A stretch of 53,098 nucleotides of DNA from Archaeoglobus_B sp964471215 (GCA_964471215.1 CAYYFC010000003.1:1-53098); one strand, 5' to 3'; shown: positions 43,189 through 53,056, counted from the stretch's first letter. Numbers and translations are program-made. The notes: a model not told the origin generated them from the sequence alone.

Positions 43189-45108
43189 TTAATAGTTTCT
43201 TCTCATGCTCTTATACTCGAGGATTATGTTTTCCAATCTTTCCAATTTCTTCTTCTTCATCTCCTCAACCTTACACCTGTAAACCCTTTCAAATTCCTCG
43301 ATATCGACGAGCGCAAAGTACTCACCTTCCTTCAAATCCAGGTCGTCAGAAGATATGACCGGTATCTCCTTCTCCTCGAATACAGATCTTGCGAGATGTG
43401 ACATCTCGTTTTTAACTATAACAGCTCTTATATCCTTGTCGCACAGGTATTCTGCTGTTATCTTTCCACCACCGCTCGAATCCCTTATCAGAACGACATC
43501 TCCCTTTCCAAGCCCTAGCATTTCATCCAGCTCATCTATTCCATCCCTTGTAAACTTTTTCAATACCTTTACGACCTTGTAACCTTCGAGCTCTAGCGAT
43601 TTCATCTTCTTAAGAATTTCAATCCTCTTCTTTAGCTCATCTATAACCTCATTCTTTTTCCTCAATTCCTTCTTTAATTCCGTTATCTCCGACTTAAGAG
43701 CCCTTATATAGTTATCCCTTTTTATCCTTTCAGTCATCTCATTCGACAAAACCATTATCTTTGCTTTAAGCCTTTCTATCTCATCTTTAAGGTACTTTAT
43801 TTCCTTCTTAAGCATTTTGTTTTCTTCTTCAAGTTCCTCAAGAATCCTGTCCTTCCTTACAGTCTCAATTCTCCTCTCGCTCTTTTTCGATGTTTCCTCC
43901 TCCTTTTTATCCCTGCTCTCGATAAGATCCTTTAAAGGAGTACCCCTTATAACTTCGGCCTTTATCAGATCGACATCAACACCAAACGGTATCCTCTTTT
44001 CAACATTTCTCATCTTGTTCCTGAAGGAATTGTAGGCCTCAATTGCCGAGGCTATTGCATCCCTCTCGTGATCGTTTATGAACTGAAATCCCACAGTTAA
44101 ACTCCTCTTCTTTTCAACACTCATGTCTTCTTTAGGCATCCAAAGAACAGCCTGGAAAAGTGCCTTAAGTTTTAAGACGAACTCGGGAGGATTCGATCTA
44201 TCCGTTGCAATAACGACAGGTTTTCCAAGAGATGTTATATACTCCACAACCTCGGAAATGTTCCAGTTCTTCTTGCTTTTAACTCCAAGTAGGTTTCCGT
44301 TTAAGTCCAGTACTGCCACAGCTGTAGTCGTTCCGGGATCCACTCCGACAATCGTGAAAGGCTTTTTGAGCGGTATGAACTCCACCCTCTCCTTCTCAAC
44401 GGCCTCAACCCTCACCTGAACATCGCCGAATCTGAACGAATTTATAGGTATGAGGCTCTTTGGAGCGTTTACAATAAGAACTCCCTTAGATATTCCTCCA
44501 TAAGCAATCTTCACATCTTCTGTGTATTCAAATCCGAGTTCTTCTATCTTCCTCTTTATATCGTTAAAAACATGTCTCACGGCGTTATGAACTCTTCTTC
44601 TGTACTTGTTCTGCCTCCATCCACCCCTTCCAAGGCTTCTGTTCCTTGAAACTGTTATTATAGTCTTGTCTATGAACACTGATACCTCCTCACCTATGCC
44701 CAGCCTTGCCAGATAAGCGCATGCCCTGGCCTCATCCATCGGATTCCTCGAATTTACGTTCAACCCGAACCTCTTTGATAGCGATGGAAGTGACTGCCTT
44801 CCAGCAACCTGTATTAGCTTTGTCCTGTAAGGTATGTTTTTCAAAAAGGATACAAGTTCTTCTCTGGATTCAAAGAGTTCGAAAACGTTATCGATTGAGA
44901 TTATGGATGGCCTGTACTTCTTAATCATTCTAAAGAGTTTGGCCTTTGATATTCCGAACTTTTCAATCTCCCTTCCATCTTTAATTATGAAAACCGCGTA
45001 CTTCGGACTGGTTTTCCCTTGACCCGAACCCTGTATTATATCTATACCAAATACACACTCCACTTTTAACTTCTTGTATATGCCTATTAAAATTTCTTTC
45101 GCTAGCAA
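43189..45108 (-). CDS. DUF460 protein, RNase H-like with coiled coil
   Basis: 639 residues. An N-terminal region (IDIIQGSGQ) and a second RNase H-like domain (FTIVGVDPGTTTAVAVLD with its acidic residues, near 250) are followed by a long coiled coil from about 420 to 520 (EELEEENKMLKKEIKYLKDE) and a C-terminal domain. The family is archaeal and of unknown function; a nuclease or RuvC-like role is inferred from the fold. The TTG start at 45108 overlaps the RIO2 stop; a GTG at 45063 is an alternative. Confidence 0.82.
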   Translation of the reverse strand: MLAKEILIGIYKKLKVECVFGIDIIQGSGQGKTSPKYAVFIIKDGREIEKFGISKAKLFRMIKKYRPSIISIDNVFELFESREELVSFLKNIPYRTKLIQVAGRQSLPSLSKRFGLNVNSRNPMDEARACAYLARLGIGEEVSVFIDKTIITVSRNRSLGRGGWRQNKYRRRVHNAVRHVFNDIKRKIEELGFEYTEDVKIAYGGISKGVLIVNAPKSLIPINSFRFGDVQVRVEAVEKERVEFIPLKKPFTIVGVDPGTTTAVAVLDLNGNLLGVKSKKNWNISEVVEYITSLGKPVVIATDRSNPPEFVLKLKALFQAVLWMPKEDMSVEKKRSLTVGFQFINDHERDAIASAIEAYNSFRNKMRNVEKRIPFGVDVDLIKAEVIRGTPLKDLIESRDKKEEETSKKSERRIETVRKDRILEELEEENKMLKKEIKYLKDEIERLKAKIMVLSNEMTERIKRDNYIRALKSEITELKKELRKKNEVIDELKKRIEILKKMKSLELEGYKVVKVLKKFTRDGIDELDEMLGLGKGDVVLIRDSSGGGKITAEYLCDKDIRAVIVKNEMSHLARSVFEEKEIPVISSDDLDLKEGEYFALVDIEEFERVYRCKVEEMKKKKLERLENIILEYKSMRRNY

Positions 45109-45977
45109 CCTCTCACGTACCTCAGGGTCGAATCAAAATCTCTCTCTATTCCGTAAGTCTTCTTGAAATAATCCAAAAGATTCTTCAGGTCCCTTTCAAG
45201 AAGTTCTTCCGCCATCTTCCTTTCATCTTCATCCATTTCATCCAAATCAACAGACTGGGGAAAATCTATAAACCATATACCTTCAGGGTTCACAAGGATG
45301 TTGAACTGACTTAGATCACCGTGAATTATCCCCAGAGAATACATCTCCCTAACATCTTCTAGTATCATATCGAGAACCTCTCCAGGGTTTTTAAGTCTAA
45401 CCCTGTACATCTCCTTTGCATCCACAAGCTCCATAAGAACTGTATTTCCCTCCCATCCGTAGGGCTTGGGCACGCTTACCCTACCGTAAAGCTTCTTGAG
45501 TGCTCTGAATTCATTTCTCGCGCTTCTAACCATTAAAACTGTGAAGTGAAGGTTTCCGTAGTCCCTTTTTTCCCTTACCCTCTTGAAGCTCGAATATCCT
45601 ACCTTATGAAATTTTAGAACACCTTCACCGATCTTCTCTGAATAGCAGTTGTATATTATGCTCTCCTTTCCCTCACCCATCCTCTTCCCGAGCATCGAGA
45701 CTAAATCCCTTCTGACAAACCTCCAGAGGGAATAAAGTGATAGACCCTGAAACGTAAATGCACCGCCTAGATAATCCCTATATCTTATCTCTACAAGCCC
45801 CTCGTCTGAGAGAGACTTCAGTATATTTTCAAGTTTTATCTCGTCAACCCCCGAGCTCCTGGATATTATTTCAATTGGTACGTATTCGTAGTCCCACATA
45901 TTTTTGAAAATACCTTCCATAGCTTTCCATTTTATCTTGCTGATTTTCCTGAACTTCTCCGCAAACACAATCGACAT
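45102..45977 (-). CDS. rio2: RIO2 serine kinase
   Basis: 291 residues. N-terminal winged-helix domain (about 1-90) and an atypical kinase domain with the GEGKESIIYN nucleotide loop, catalytic HGDLSQFNIL and metal-binding IDFPQ. RIO2 acts in late maturation of the small ribosomal subunit. First gene of the minus-strand run that contains artA; it overlaps DUF460 by 7 nt and is divergent from aglB. Confidence 0.92.
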   Translation of the reverse strand: MSIVFAEKFRKISKIKWKAMEGIFKNMWDYEYVPIEIISRSSGVDEIKLENILKSLSDEGLVEIRYRDYLGGAFTFQGLSLYSLWRFVRRDLVSMLGKRMGEGKESIIYNCYSEKIGEGVLKFHKVGYSSFKRVREKRDYGNLHFTVLMVRSARNEFRALKKLYGRVSVPKPYGWEGNTVLMELVDAKEMYRVRLKNPGEVLDMILEDVREMYSLGIIHGDLSQFNILVNPEGIWFIDFPQSVDLDEMDEDERKMAEELLERDLKNLLDYFKKTYGIERDFDSTLRYVRGC

Positions 45978-46036
45978 ATATCTGAGGTTTTAAATATTTG
46001 CAAAAACTTTAAAATCGTCGGCGCAGTCAAAAATCC

Positions 46037-48523
46037 ATGAAAGAAAGGTATTGGTACATTCCGTTCCTGATAGCAGCAATTCTGATAAGCGTATATATAA
46101 GGGTGATAAACCCCTGGAACAACGTATTCGTCTGGACGGTTAAGTTCGGGGGAAACGATCCATGGTATTACTACAGGCTTATAGAGAACTGCCTTCACAA
46201 CTTCCCTAATAGGATATGGTTCGATCCCTTTACGAACTATCCATTCGGAACATATACTCATTTCGGTCCTTTTCTCGTATACTTCAGCGTTATACTCATA
46301 AAGATATTCGGTCTGAACGATCCTGAATCTATAAAGAGTCTCCTGGCGTTCATCCCTGTAATAGGTGGTACACTGATAATAATGTCCACGTATCTCTTCT
46401 CAAGCTCAGTGTTTAACAGAAAGGTCGGCGTAATATCTGCCCTGCTTATATCCATGATACCCGGGCAGTTTCTGCACAGAAGCGTACTCGGATTCAACGA
46501 TCACCATATATGGGAAGTTTTTTGGCTAGTAACAACTCTGGGATTATACGTTTACACGGTAAAAATATGGGAAAGAGAGGAAAATCCCGTAAAGTCAAGA
46601 AATGCTATATTTTATTCGATTCTAACCGGAATTTCCTACGGATTTCTCTTGTATACATGGGCTCCGAGCTTTATATTTGCACCGTTCATCGTATCGTTCA
46701 TATTCATAGCCATGCTATTTAAAAAATTCCTGAAGATAGGTGATATCAACAACCTGATATACGTAACAGTTATCATGCTCTCAGTCTCATCAATCCTTTA
46801 CGTACCCTTCATAAAAACACCTTATTTCGGAACGAACTACTACTCTCCTCTTCAGCTCCTTGTTTTACTAGGATGCATAGGACTGCTTGCAGTTTTCTGG
46901 ACTATAAACCTTTTAAAGGAGAGGACGTTCTTTAAGGGAAGAGAGGAACATCTTTTTCCGGCAACCCTAATAGCTGTCGTAATTGTATCGGTGGGAGTTC
47001 TTGCCATACTAGCACCCCAGATTTACTATAGCTTATACAGCGTAATAGGTGTGATAAGACCAAAAGGAGGGGCTCTAACGATAGCAGAGGTTCAGCCATT
47101 CTTTACGATGTACGGTGAATTTTCCCTAGCCCCTGCATGGATACACTTCTCCATGACATTCATATTCGGATTCTTCGGATTCATATATCTGATATACAAG
47201 ATTTACAGAGAAAGAGATGTTAACCATGTACTAGTATTCCTTTGGTCATTAACTATGTTCATAGCGCTCTGCGGACAGAACAGATTTGCCTACTACTTCG
47301 CCCCAGTCTGCGCGGTTTTATCCGCACTTATTACAGATAGAATACTTGAATATCTGAAGTTTTACGATTTCATATCCAATCTGAAGTCGAAGAAGGTCAA
47401 GATAAGCTGGTCTAAGATTATTCTGTCAATTCTTATAATCGTAATCCTCTTCTATCCGACTATAAGCATGGCTAACGAGCAGAGCAAGGTTGCAGGTGGA
47501 ATAGGAAAGGAGTGGTACGATGCTCTTGTATGGTTAAGGGAAAACACAGCAGATGGATTTTACGATGAGTACTACTACGAACTTTACGAGCCATCAAAAA
47601 ATGTGAGCGAACCTTATCACTATCCGGCAAAAACTTACGGTGTCATGAGCTGGTGGGATTACGGTCATTGGATAGAAGCGATAGGACACAGGATGCCTAA
47701 TGCAAATCCGTTCCAGCAGGGGATAGGGGCAAAGTACAGCAGAATTCCTGGTGCTTCCTGGTTCTTTACAGCTTACAATGAAAGCGAGGCTGAATACATA
47801 GCGGAGAGCTTGAACGTGAAGTACGTGATAAGCGACGTGGAAATGCTAACGGGGAAGTTCTTTGCTATAGCCGTATGGGCTGAAGGTAGTCTGGAGAAGG
47901 CTAGCTCGATATACTACTCAGGACCCTGGTACATATACTCGACACCAAGTGGGATAGGAATAGCTCCCACGATATACGATATTCCCATGAACGCCAAGAT
48001 AATAGGAACAATAAGTATTCCCAGCGAGAACTACTTCAGAACAATGGAGGCAAAGCTTCATCTCCTCGATACCTGCGGCCTGTCACATTACAGAATGGTC
48101 TATGAAAGCACTGCAGTTCAGCCTAACAGCTGGATGGGATTTCAGGAGTTGATATACAGAAAGGTATTCAACGACTACTACGCCGATAGGTTTGGTATGC
48201 CAAAGGTTAACGTAACGACGAGCGGGTATGTGAAGATATTCGAGCATGTTAAAGGTGCGAGGATATATGGAAGGGCTAGTTCAAGTCATGTAGTTGTAGA
48301 GACTGAGGTTAAGACAAATCAGAACAGGGTATTTTTGTACAGGAAGGTTGTTGAGGTCGTAAACGGAAGCTACGAGGTAGTAGTTCCATACGCTCAAAAT
48401 ACGAGATTTCCTGTAAAACCGATAACAGATTACTTTATAAGGGCTGGAAACGTTACTAAGACTTTCTCGTTGGGCGATGAAGATGTTGAAAAGGGTAGAT
48501 CTATAAAAATAGATCTCATTTAG
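46037..48523 (+). CDS. aglB: Oligosaccharyltransferase AglB (STT3-like)
   Basis: Transfers a lipid-linked glycan to asparagine in secreted proteins, outside the membrane. 828 residues: an N-terminal half of about 13 hydrophobic segments, the acidic DPWYYYRL near residue 42 and LGFNDHH near 155, and the C-terminal WWDYGHW (539-545) that binds the acceptor sequon. The gene is divergent from the RIO2-artA operon, and its substrates would be exported proteins such as the PGF-CTERM protein at 49962-51371. Confidence 0.92.
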   Translation: MKERYWYIPFLIAAILISVYIRVINPWNNVFVWTVKFGGNDPWYYYRLIENCLHNFPNRIWFDPFTNYPFGTYTHFGPFLVYFSVILIKIFGLNDPESIKSLLAFIPVIGGTLIIMSTYLFSSSVFNRKVGVISALLISMIPGQFLHRSVLGFNDHHIWEVFWLVTTLGLYVYTVKIWEREENPVKSRNAIFYSILTGISYGFLLYTWAPSFIFAPFIVSFIFIAMLFKKFLKIGDINNLIYVTVIMLSVSSILYVPFIKTPYFGTNYYSPLQLLVLLGCIGLLAVFWTINLLKERTFFKGREEHLFPATLIAVVIVSVGVLAILAPQIYYSLYSVIGVIRPKGGALTIAEVQPFFTMYGEFSLAPAWIHFSMTFIFGFFGFIYLIYKIYRERDVNHVLVFLWSLTMFIALCGQNRFAYYFAPVCAVLSALITDRILEYLKFYDFISNLKSKKVKISWSKIILSILIIVILFYPTISMANEQSKVAGGIGKEWYDALVWLRENTADGFYDEYYYELYEPSKNVSEPYHYPAKTYGVMSWWDYGHWIEAIGHRMPNANPFQQGIGAKYSRIPGASWFFTAYNESEAEYIAESLNVKYVISDVEMLTGKFFAIAVWAEGSLEKASSIYYSGPWYIYSTPSGIGIAPTIYDIPMNAKIIGTISIPSENYFRTMEAKLHLLDTCGLSHYRMVYESTAVQPNSWMGFQELIYRKVFNDYYADRFGMPKVNVTTSGYVKIFEHVKGARIYGRASSSHVVVETEVKTNQNRVFLYRKVVEVVNGSYEVVVPYAQNTRFPVKPITDYFIRAGNVTKTFSLGDEDVEKGRSIKIDLI

Positions 48524-49226
48524 TCAATCCCATGCAGAACTTCTCAAACTTCTCGTGCTCAAGCAGATCTATCGCCTTTCCCTCGAACACAACCCTTCCA
48601 CCTATCAGCATGTAAGCCCTGTCGCTTATCTCCAGAGCCTTTCTGACGTTCTGCTCAACAAGTAGAATCGTAAGACCGAGCCTATCTCTGAGCTCGAGGA
48701 TCTTATTGAATATCATCTCAGCAAATTTTGGTGACAGCTGGGCTGTTGGTTCGTCGAGCATGAGAACGTTGGATTTCCTTACCAAGGCTGTCGCAATTGC
48801 CAGGAATTGCCTTTCCCCACCGCTCAATGTTCCAGCTTTTCTCTTTAAGAACTCCTTAAGCTCAGGGAATATGTCCAGTGCAAGATCTATTCTGTCCTTC
48901 AATTCACCTTTTTCAAGTATATATCCGGCTATTTTCAGATTTTCCTCAACTGTTAAATTCACAAATACGTTTTCTATCTGCGGAAGATAAGCTATTCCGA
49001 GTCTCGTTTTCTCATGGGGAGGAATGCCCGTTATATCTCTTCCGTTCAGAAGAACCCTTCCAGAATAGATCGTAGCAAGACCGAATATAGCCTTTAACAG
49101 CGTAGACTTCCCGCTACCATTCGGTCCGACAACAGCTGTAATCCTCTTCTCCTTTACATCCGCGTTCACATCAAAGAGTATGTGAAGTTCCTTATATCCA
49201 GCATTCAGCTCCTCAGCCTTCAGCAC
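48516..49226 (-). CDS. livF: Branched-chain amino acid ABC transporter ATPase LivF
   Basis: 236 residues from a GTG at 49226. Walker A GPNGSGKS, signature LSGGERQF, and Walker B VLMLDEP are present, and the sequence matches LivF-type ATPases of the branched-chain importer. The start is inside the end of livG (14-nt overlap); the longer frame to 49244 adds a poor N-terminus. Ends 8 nt inside aglB on the opposite strand. Confidence 0.88.
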   Translation of the reverse strand: MLKAEELNAGYKELHILFDVNADVKEKRITAVVGPNGSGKSTLLKAIFGLATIYSGRVLLNGRDITGIPPHEKTRLGIAYLPQIENVFVNLTVEENLKIAGYILEKGELKDRIDLALDIFPELKEFLKRKAGTLSGGERQFLAIATALVRKSNVLMLDEPTAQLSPKFAEMIFNKILELRDRLGLTILLVEQNVRKALEISDRAYMLIGGRVVFEGKAIDLLEHEKFEKFCMGLTK

Positions 49227-49965
49227 CCAGATACACCTCCACAACTTCTGGATTGCTCAATATCTCCTCCTCAACACCTTCAGCTATAACCCTACCGTTC
49301 GCCATAACGTATATGTAATCTACGTATTGAAGGACTATGTCAAGCCTGTGCTCGATTATCAGCAGTGTTATACCCCTTTCCTTCAACTCAAGGAGTTTTT
49401 CCAATATGCTGTGTGCCAGTGCAGGTGCTATTCCTGCCACTGGTTCGTCCATTATCATGAGCTTGGGATTCGTCATCAATGCCCTTCCTATTTCAACAAG
49501 TTTAAGTTGTCCACCACTCAATTTATAAGCTTCTCTGTTCCAGAGATCATCTATGTTCAGGAATTCGAGTATTTCAAATGCCCTCTCAACAAGTTCTTCT
49601 TCCTGTTTCAGCCATTTAAATCCTAAACAATCCTTGATACTTTCTCCAATATTCCTCTCAGCTATTAAAAGATTTTCAAGAACTGTCAGCTTTTTTAGAG
49701 GTTGAGGAATCTGGAAGGTTCTAACTATTCCAAGTTCGTATATCTTATTCGGTGGCTTATTCGTTATATCCATATCTTCAAAGAAAACCCTTCCTTCATC
49801 GGCCTTGTAAAAACCGGATATAACGTTTATAAGAGTTGTCTTACCGCTTCCGTTAGGACCAATTATAAGAGTGAGGGTCTTCTTATCGATCGATATATTA
49901 ACCCTATCCAGAGCCCTTAAGCCGTCAAAAAATTTGGAAAGATTTTGAGTCTTAAGGATCTTCAT
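49213..49965 (-). CDS. livG: Branched-chain amino acid ABC transporter ATPase LivG
   Basis: 250 residues with GPNGSGKTT, LSGGQLKLVEIGRAL and LMIMDEP, and the LivG-type insertion between. Partner of LivF. It overlaps the binding-protein gene by 4 nt. Confidence 0.9.
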   Translation of the reverse strand: MKILKTQNLSKFFDGLRALDRVNISIDKKTLTLIIGPNGSGKTTLINVISGFYKADEGRVFFEDMDITNKPPNKIYELGIVRTFQIPQPLKKLTVLENLLIAERNIGESIKDCLGFKWLKQEEELVERAFEILEFLNIDDLWNREAYKLSGGQLKLVEIGRALMTNPKLMIMDEPVAGIAPALAHSILEKLLELKERGITLLIIEHRLDIVLQYVDYIYVMANGRVIAEGVEEEILSNPEVVEVYLGAEG

Positions 49966-51371
49966 GGTCTTCTTCTAAGCAGGTAAGCTATAGCAATTAA
50001 TCCTGCTATAGCGAATATTGCCTCGAATCCTGGCGTTGGAGTCGGAGTTGGTGCAGGCGTCGTCGGTGGAGGCGTTGTCGGTGGAGGAGTAGGTGTCGGA
50101 GTTGGAGTTGGGACTGTTGGCTTGTGTATCCATTCTATTGTCTTAGTTTCAAACTTCCAGAGTCCAGCCTTCTCCCACTTACATTCTTCAGTAACGTAGT
50201 ATATCGAGTAATCACCGCTTGCTCTGTCGTTCCACTCGTTCAGTATTATGTAACCTGTTACAGGCTCGACTCCGTATACTCCTTTGCTGTAGTTTTCTGT
50301 AACAACCGGTATCTTTTCAGCCATAGCATCTGGGTCATAAGTACCCAATTCGTTCATCACTTCAACATAAGACAACGCTATGACCCAAGCAGCGTCGTAA
50401 GCATTCATAGCATACTGATACGGTTCCTCTCCAAGCCCTTTCTCCTTGTACTTCTTCTTCAGATCTTCGTACACCTTACCCTTTGCTTCGAACAATGTGC
50501 TGTACAAACCAACTTTCTTAGCCTTGTCGCAAACCTCCAGCACCTTTCCGCTCAAAGCAGTTCCGTCACATCCAATCCATAACACGTTGAAGAGTACTGA
50601 ATCCTCCTTAGTCTGTGCTAATATGCTTGCAACCTCTTCATAGCTGAAAGCAACAATTGCAACCTCAGATGGGCTGTAAGTCTTGAGCAAATCGCTCACA
50701 GCAGATTCCATAGCAGCTATGTAAGAAGAGAAGTCTGCCGGTGGTGGATCTGGATATTCGACATAAGTCTTTATTTCTATTCCTGCAGCTTCAAGCTTTG
50801 GCTTTATCGTCTCATACAATCCCCTTCCCCACGCATTTCCTATATACGTAATCACTACTGCCTTTATTCCCAGATCCTTGAGCTCTCCTGCAATAGCGTC
50901 TGTCTGTAAGTCATCCGTACCTACAAATCTGAATATGTACTTCTTCTCTTCAGGCTTTGTTACACCGATTAGGCTTGGCAATGCTGTTGAAGATGGAGAT
51001 ATTATTATTATCTTGTTAGCTGTAACGAAGTCCTTTACGTTCTTTACCTCACCGCTACCCATTGGACCAATAATTAAGTTTATACCTTTACCGTATAGGG
51101 TTTGAACTTTATCTAGAGCAATCTTGGGATCAACTCTTGTATCTTCTACATATAGTTCTACTTCATAAGGTAATCCCTTCTCTTCAAAGTACTTGTTTAT
51201 ATCTTCCTTAGCTATCTCCAGCGTGTTCTTTATATCCATTCCATATGTCGTCAGTGGCCCCGATAGATCTACTAAAACTCCTATCGATATCTCCTGCTTT
51301 TCTTCGGCCAAAGCAACCGGCATTGCCAGTACTGCAATCAAACAGAGTAATAACAACCTTTTCCATACCAT
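49962..51371 (-). CDS. Branched-chain amino acid-type binding protein with PGF-CTERM signal
   Basis: 469 residues from the ATG at 51371, 25 nt after a TATA box. Signal peptide (LLLLCLIAVLAMPVALA), then a periplasmic-binding-type LivK domain (IGVLVDLSGPLTTYG). The C-terminus has a Thr-Pro-rich linker and then PGF followed by a hydrophobic segment and Arg-rich end (447-469), the PGF-CTERM signal cut by archaeosortase A. After processing it would be anchored by a lipid. A longer ORF upstream is not preferred. Confidence 0.9.
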   Translation of the reverse strand: MVWKRLLLLCLIAVLAMPVALAEEKQEISIGVLVDLSGPLTTYGMDIKNTLEIAKEDINKYFEEKGLPYEVELYVEDTRVDPKIALDKVQTLYGKGINLIIGPMGSGEVKNVKDFVTANKIIIISPSSTALPSLIGVTKPEEKKYIFRFVGTDDLQTDAIAGELKDLGIKAVVITYIGNAWGRGLYETIKPKLEAAGIEIKTYVEYPDPPPADFSSYIAAMESAVSDLLKTYSPSEVAIVAFSYEEVASILAQTKEDSVLFNVLWIGCDGTALSGKVLEVCDKAKKVGLYSTLFEAKGKVYEDLKKKYKEKGLGEEPYQYAMNAYDAAWVIALSYVEVMNELGTYDPDAMAEKIPVVTENYSKGVYGVEPVTGYIILNEWNDRASGDYSIYYVTEECKWEKAGLWKFETKTIEWIHKPTVPTPTPTPTPPPTTPPPTTPAPTPTPTPGFEAIFAIAGLIAIAYLLRRRP

Positions 51372-51390
51372 GTCATAACATACCATTAAT

Positions 51391-51399
51391 ATTTTAAAA
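51391..51399 (-). promoter_or_regulatory. TATA box for the binding-protein gene
   Basis: TTTTAAAAT on the minus strand, about 24-25 nt before the ATG at 51371; it supports the start used and excludes the longer N-terminus. Confidence 0.5.
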
Positions 51400-51774
51400 C
51401 TTTTTTGAAAATTATTTAAGGTATATCGAATGACCGTTATTGAGGAAATCGGATGTTCTGAAGAAGAACTCCGTCCTGAGGATTTTTCTCCCATCATATC
51501 AGAATTTGTCCATAAGATCTATGAGCAGATTGTTCTGTACGCTTAAATCTTAACTTTACATTTTTTGAACGCTACATTAACGGTATTTGCATTGGCATTC
51601 GAATTAAGACAAAATCTCCAGTTATCTTATATCTCAATGATAAAGTCGATCTAAGCTTCGCCTTAAACATTAGATTACAGTTGCAATTAGTTTAATTTAA
51701 ATTTAAAATTTTTATTTAATTTAATACTCTCTAAATTTTTATATGATTAAATACTTCACTTTGTAATCTACTGT

Positions 51775-51796
51775 TCAGTGCAGGGAGGAGTCAAAG
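51775..51796 (+). repeat. Right-end-like remnant (GCAGGGAGGAG core)
   Basis: The core GCAGGGAGGAG is shared with 17333-17343, and each copy is followed by a TC-rich spot. The rest has diverged. It would be an IS scar or a small conserved element. Confidence 0.3.
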
Positions 51797-51835
51797 CTCC
51801 ATTTAATCGTGCATACGTGTATCGATTAAATGGAG
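51797..51835. repeat. 13-bp perfect inverted repeat with 13-nt loop
   Basis: CTCCATTTAATCG at 51797-51809 pairs exactly with CGATTAAATGGAG at 51823-51835; the loop contains the near-palindrome ATACGTGTAT. It has no following T run and so is a poor terminator. It lies in a spacer between divergent transport genes and could be an operator or an RNA hairpin. Confidence 0.7.
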
Positions 51836-52076
51836 TAGGTAAGATTTAAGGAAGTAATAAAGCAAATTTAACGCAAAACATAATTTGAAGGAAAATGGCT
51901 TTGGCTTAACATGATTTCTTCAGAAATTTCCGGGATATTTTTGATTGGACATATATACGGTCACGACTTTGCCTGAAAACGGGAATGGTTATGAATTCCA
52001 TTTTAAGGTTTTCGCATCGACATCACGTGATGGTCGATTGAGTAAAATTAATTTTAGATACCTTATACTGTTCGGC

Positions 52077-53009
52077 ATGGGTGTTGTCGAGGGTGCGATA
52101 ATATATGCGAATCTACTTGTTCTTCTTGCTATGGGTCTTACACTGACTTATATAACAACAGCCGTTCCAAACTTTGCCCAGGGATCTTTTGCCGTTTTTG
52201 GATCTTACATTGCCCTGACATTCTTTAGACTCTTTGGTCTGCATCCCTACGAATCACTACCCATAACCTTCGTTCTTGGAGGTTTGCTTGGTGTATCATG
52301 TTATGTATTTGTCCTGAGACCTCTCATAAGAAAGGAGGCAACAGTTGTTACACTCATGATAGCAACTCTGGCTCTGGATCTCATACTTTTGGGCATGATG
52401 GGTGCATATTCAGGCTATCTTACGAGCATAACACACAAACCTTCGGCAAAGTTCATATTCACACATCTCGATTTCTCAATATTCAGCACTTCCGCTATTC
52501 TCGTAGTATCTAGTCTTGTAATAGTCCTTACCCTTGCAGGACTCTTCATTCTCCTTTACAAAACGAAGTTCGGTATAGCCCTAAGGGCATCTATGGAGAA
52601 TCCCGAACTCGCGGAGATAATGGGTGTAAACGTCGAGTACACAAGGCTCTTCTCATGGTTTTTATCAGGTGCCCTTTCGGGAATGGCAGGATGCCTTCTA
52701 CCTTTTAAACAGGAAATAGTTCCTGCAACGGGTGCTATAATAATAGTTTCGATATTCGCCGCAAGCATAGTCGGAGGTCTTAGCAGCATATACGGTGCTC
52801 TGCTGGGAGGATACATAGTTGGAATTTCTGAATCTCTCATAACATATGAACTCTCGATATTCTTCGGAACGGGCATACTCGTATACAGCAGGGTCATATC
52901 CCTTGCAATACTCATAGTCACGCTTCTACTGGCACCTAAGGGCCTTGTGAGCGTTAACTGGAGAAGGGTTGCCACGGTTATCACTGCCAGAATGAAGGGT
53001 CTGATTTAG
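52077..53009 (+). CDS. livH: Branched-chain amino acid ABC permease LivH
   Basis: 310 residues, about eight hydrophobic segments, with the LivH-type start (IIYANLLVLLAMGLTLTY) and the conserved EMA-like loop (LRASMENPELAEIMGVNV) contacting the ATPase. The ATG at 52077 lies about 25 nt after a TATA-like AAAATTAATTTTAG; the longer frame from 51945 has no supporting features. livM would be expected next but a tRNA follows, so it is outside the window or separate. Confidence 0.88.
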   Translation: MGVVEGAIIYANLLVLLAMGLTLTYITTAVPNFAQGSFAVFGSYIALTFFRLFGLHPYESLPITFVLGGLLGVSCYVFVLRPLIRKEATVVTLMIATLALDLILLGMMGAYSGYLTSITHKPSAKFIFTHLDFSIFSTSAILVVSSLVIVLTLAGLFILLYKTKFGIALRASMENPELAEIMGVNVEYTRLFSWFLSGALSGMAGCLLPFKQEIVPATGAIIIVSIFAASIVGGLSSIYGALLGGYIVGISESLITYELSIFFGTGILVYSRVISLAILIVTLLLAPKGLVSVNWRRVATVITARMKGLI

Positions 53010-53056
53010 CAAAAACATTTAAAAATATAATAAGTATATTACTACTACTAGTACGC

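Larger units (their letters stand above)
51372..52076. other. Divergent intergenic region between the binding protein and livH
   Basis: 705 nt, A+T-rich. It holds the binding-protein promoter at the left and the livH promoter at the right, a repeat-like piece at 51775-51796, and the hairpin at 51797-51835. A 38-codon plus-strand ORF (51430-51546) is unrecognised and probably spurious. No complete gene otherwise. Confidence 0.5.

Noticed and set aside
51430..51546. 38-codon plus-strand ORF overlapping the upstream region of the binding protein.
   Set aside because: No domain or ribosome-binding site, and the TATA-like sequence lies too close to its ATG.
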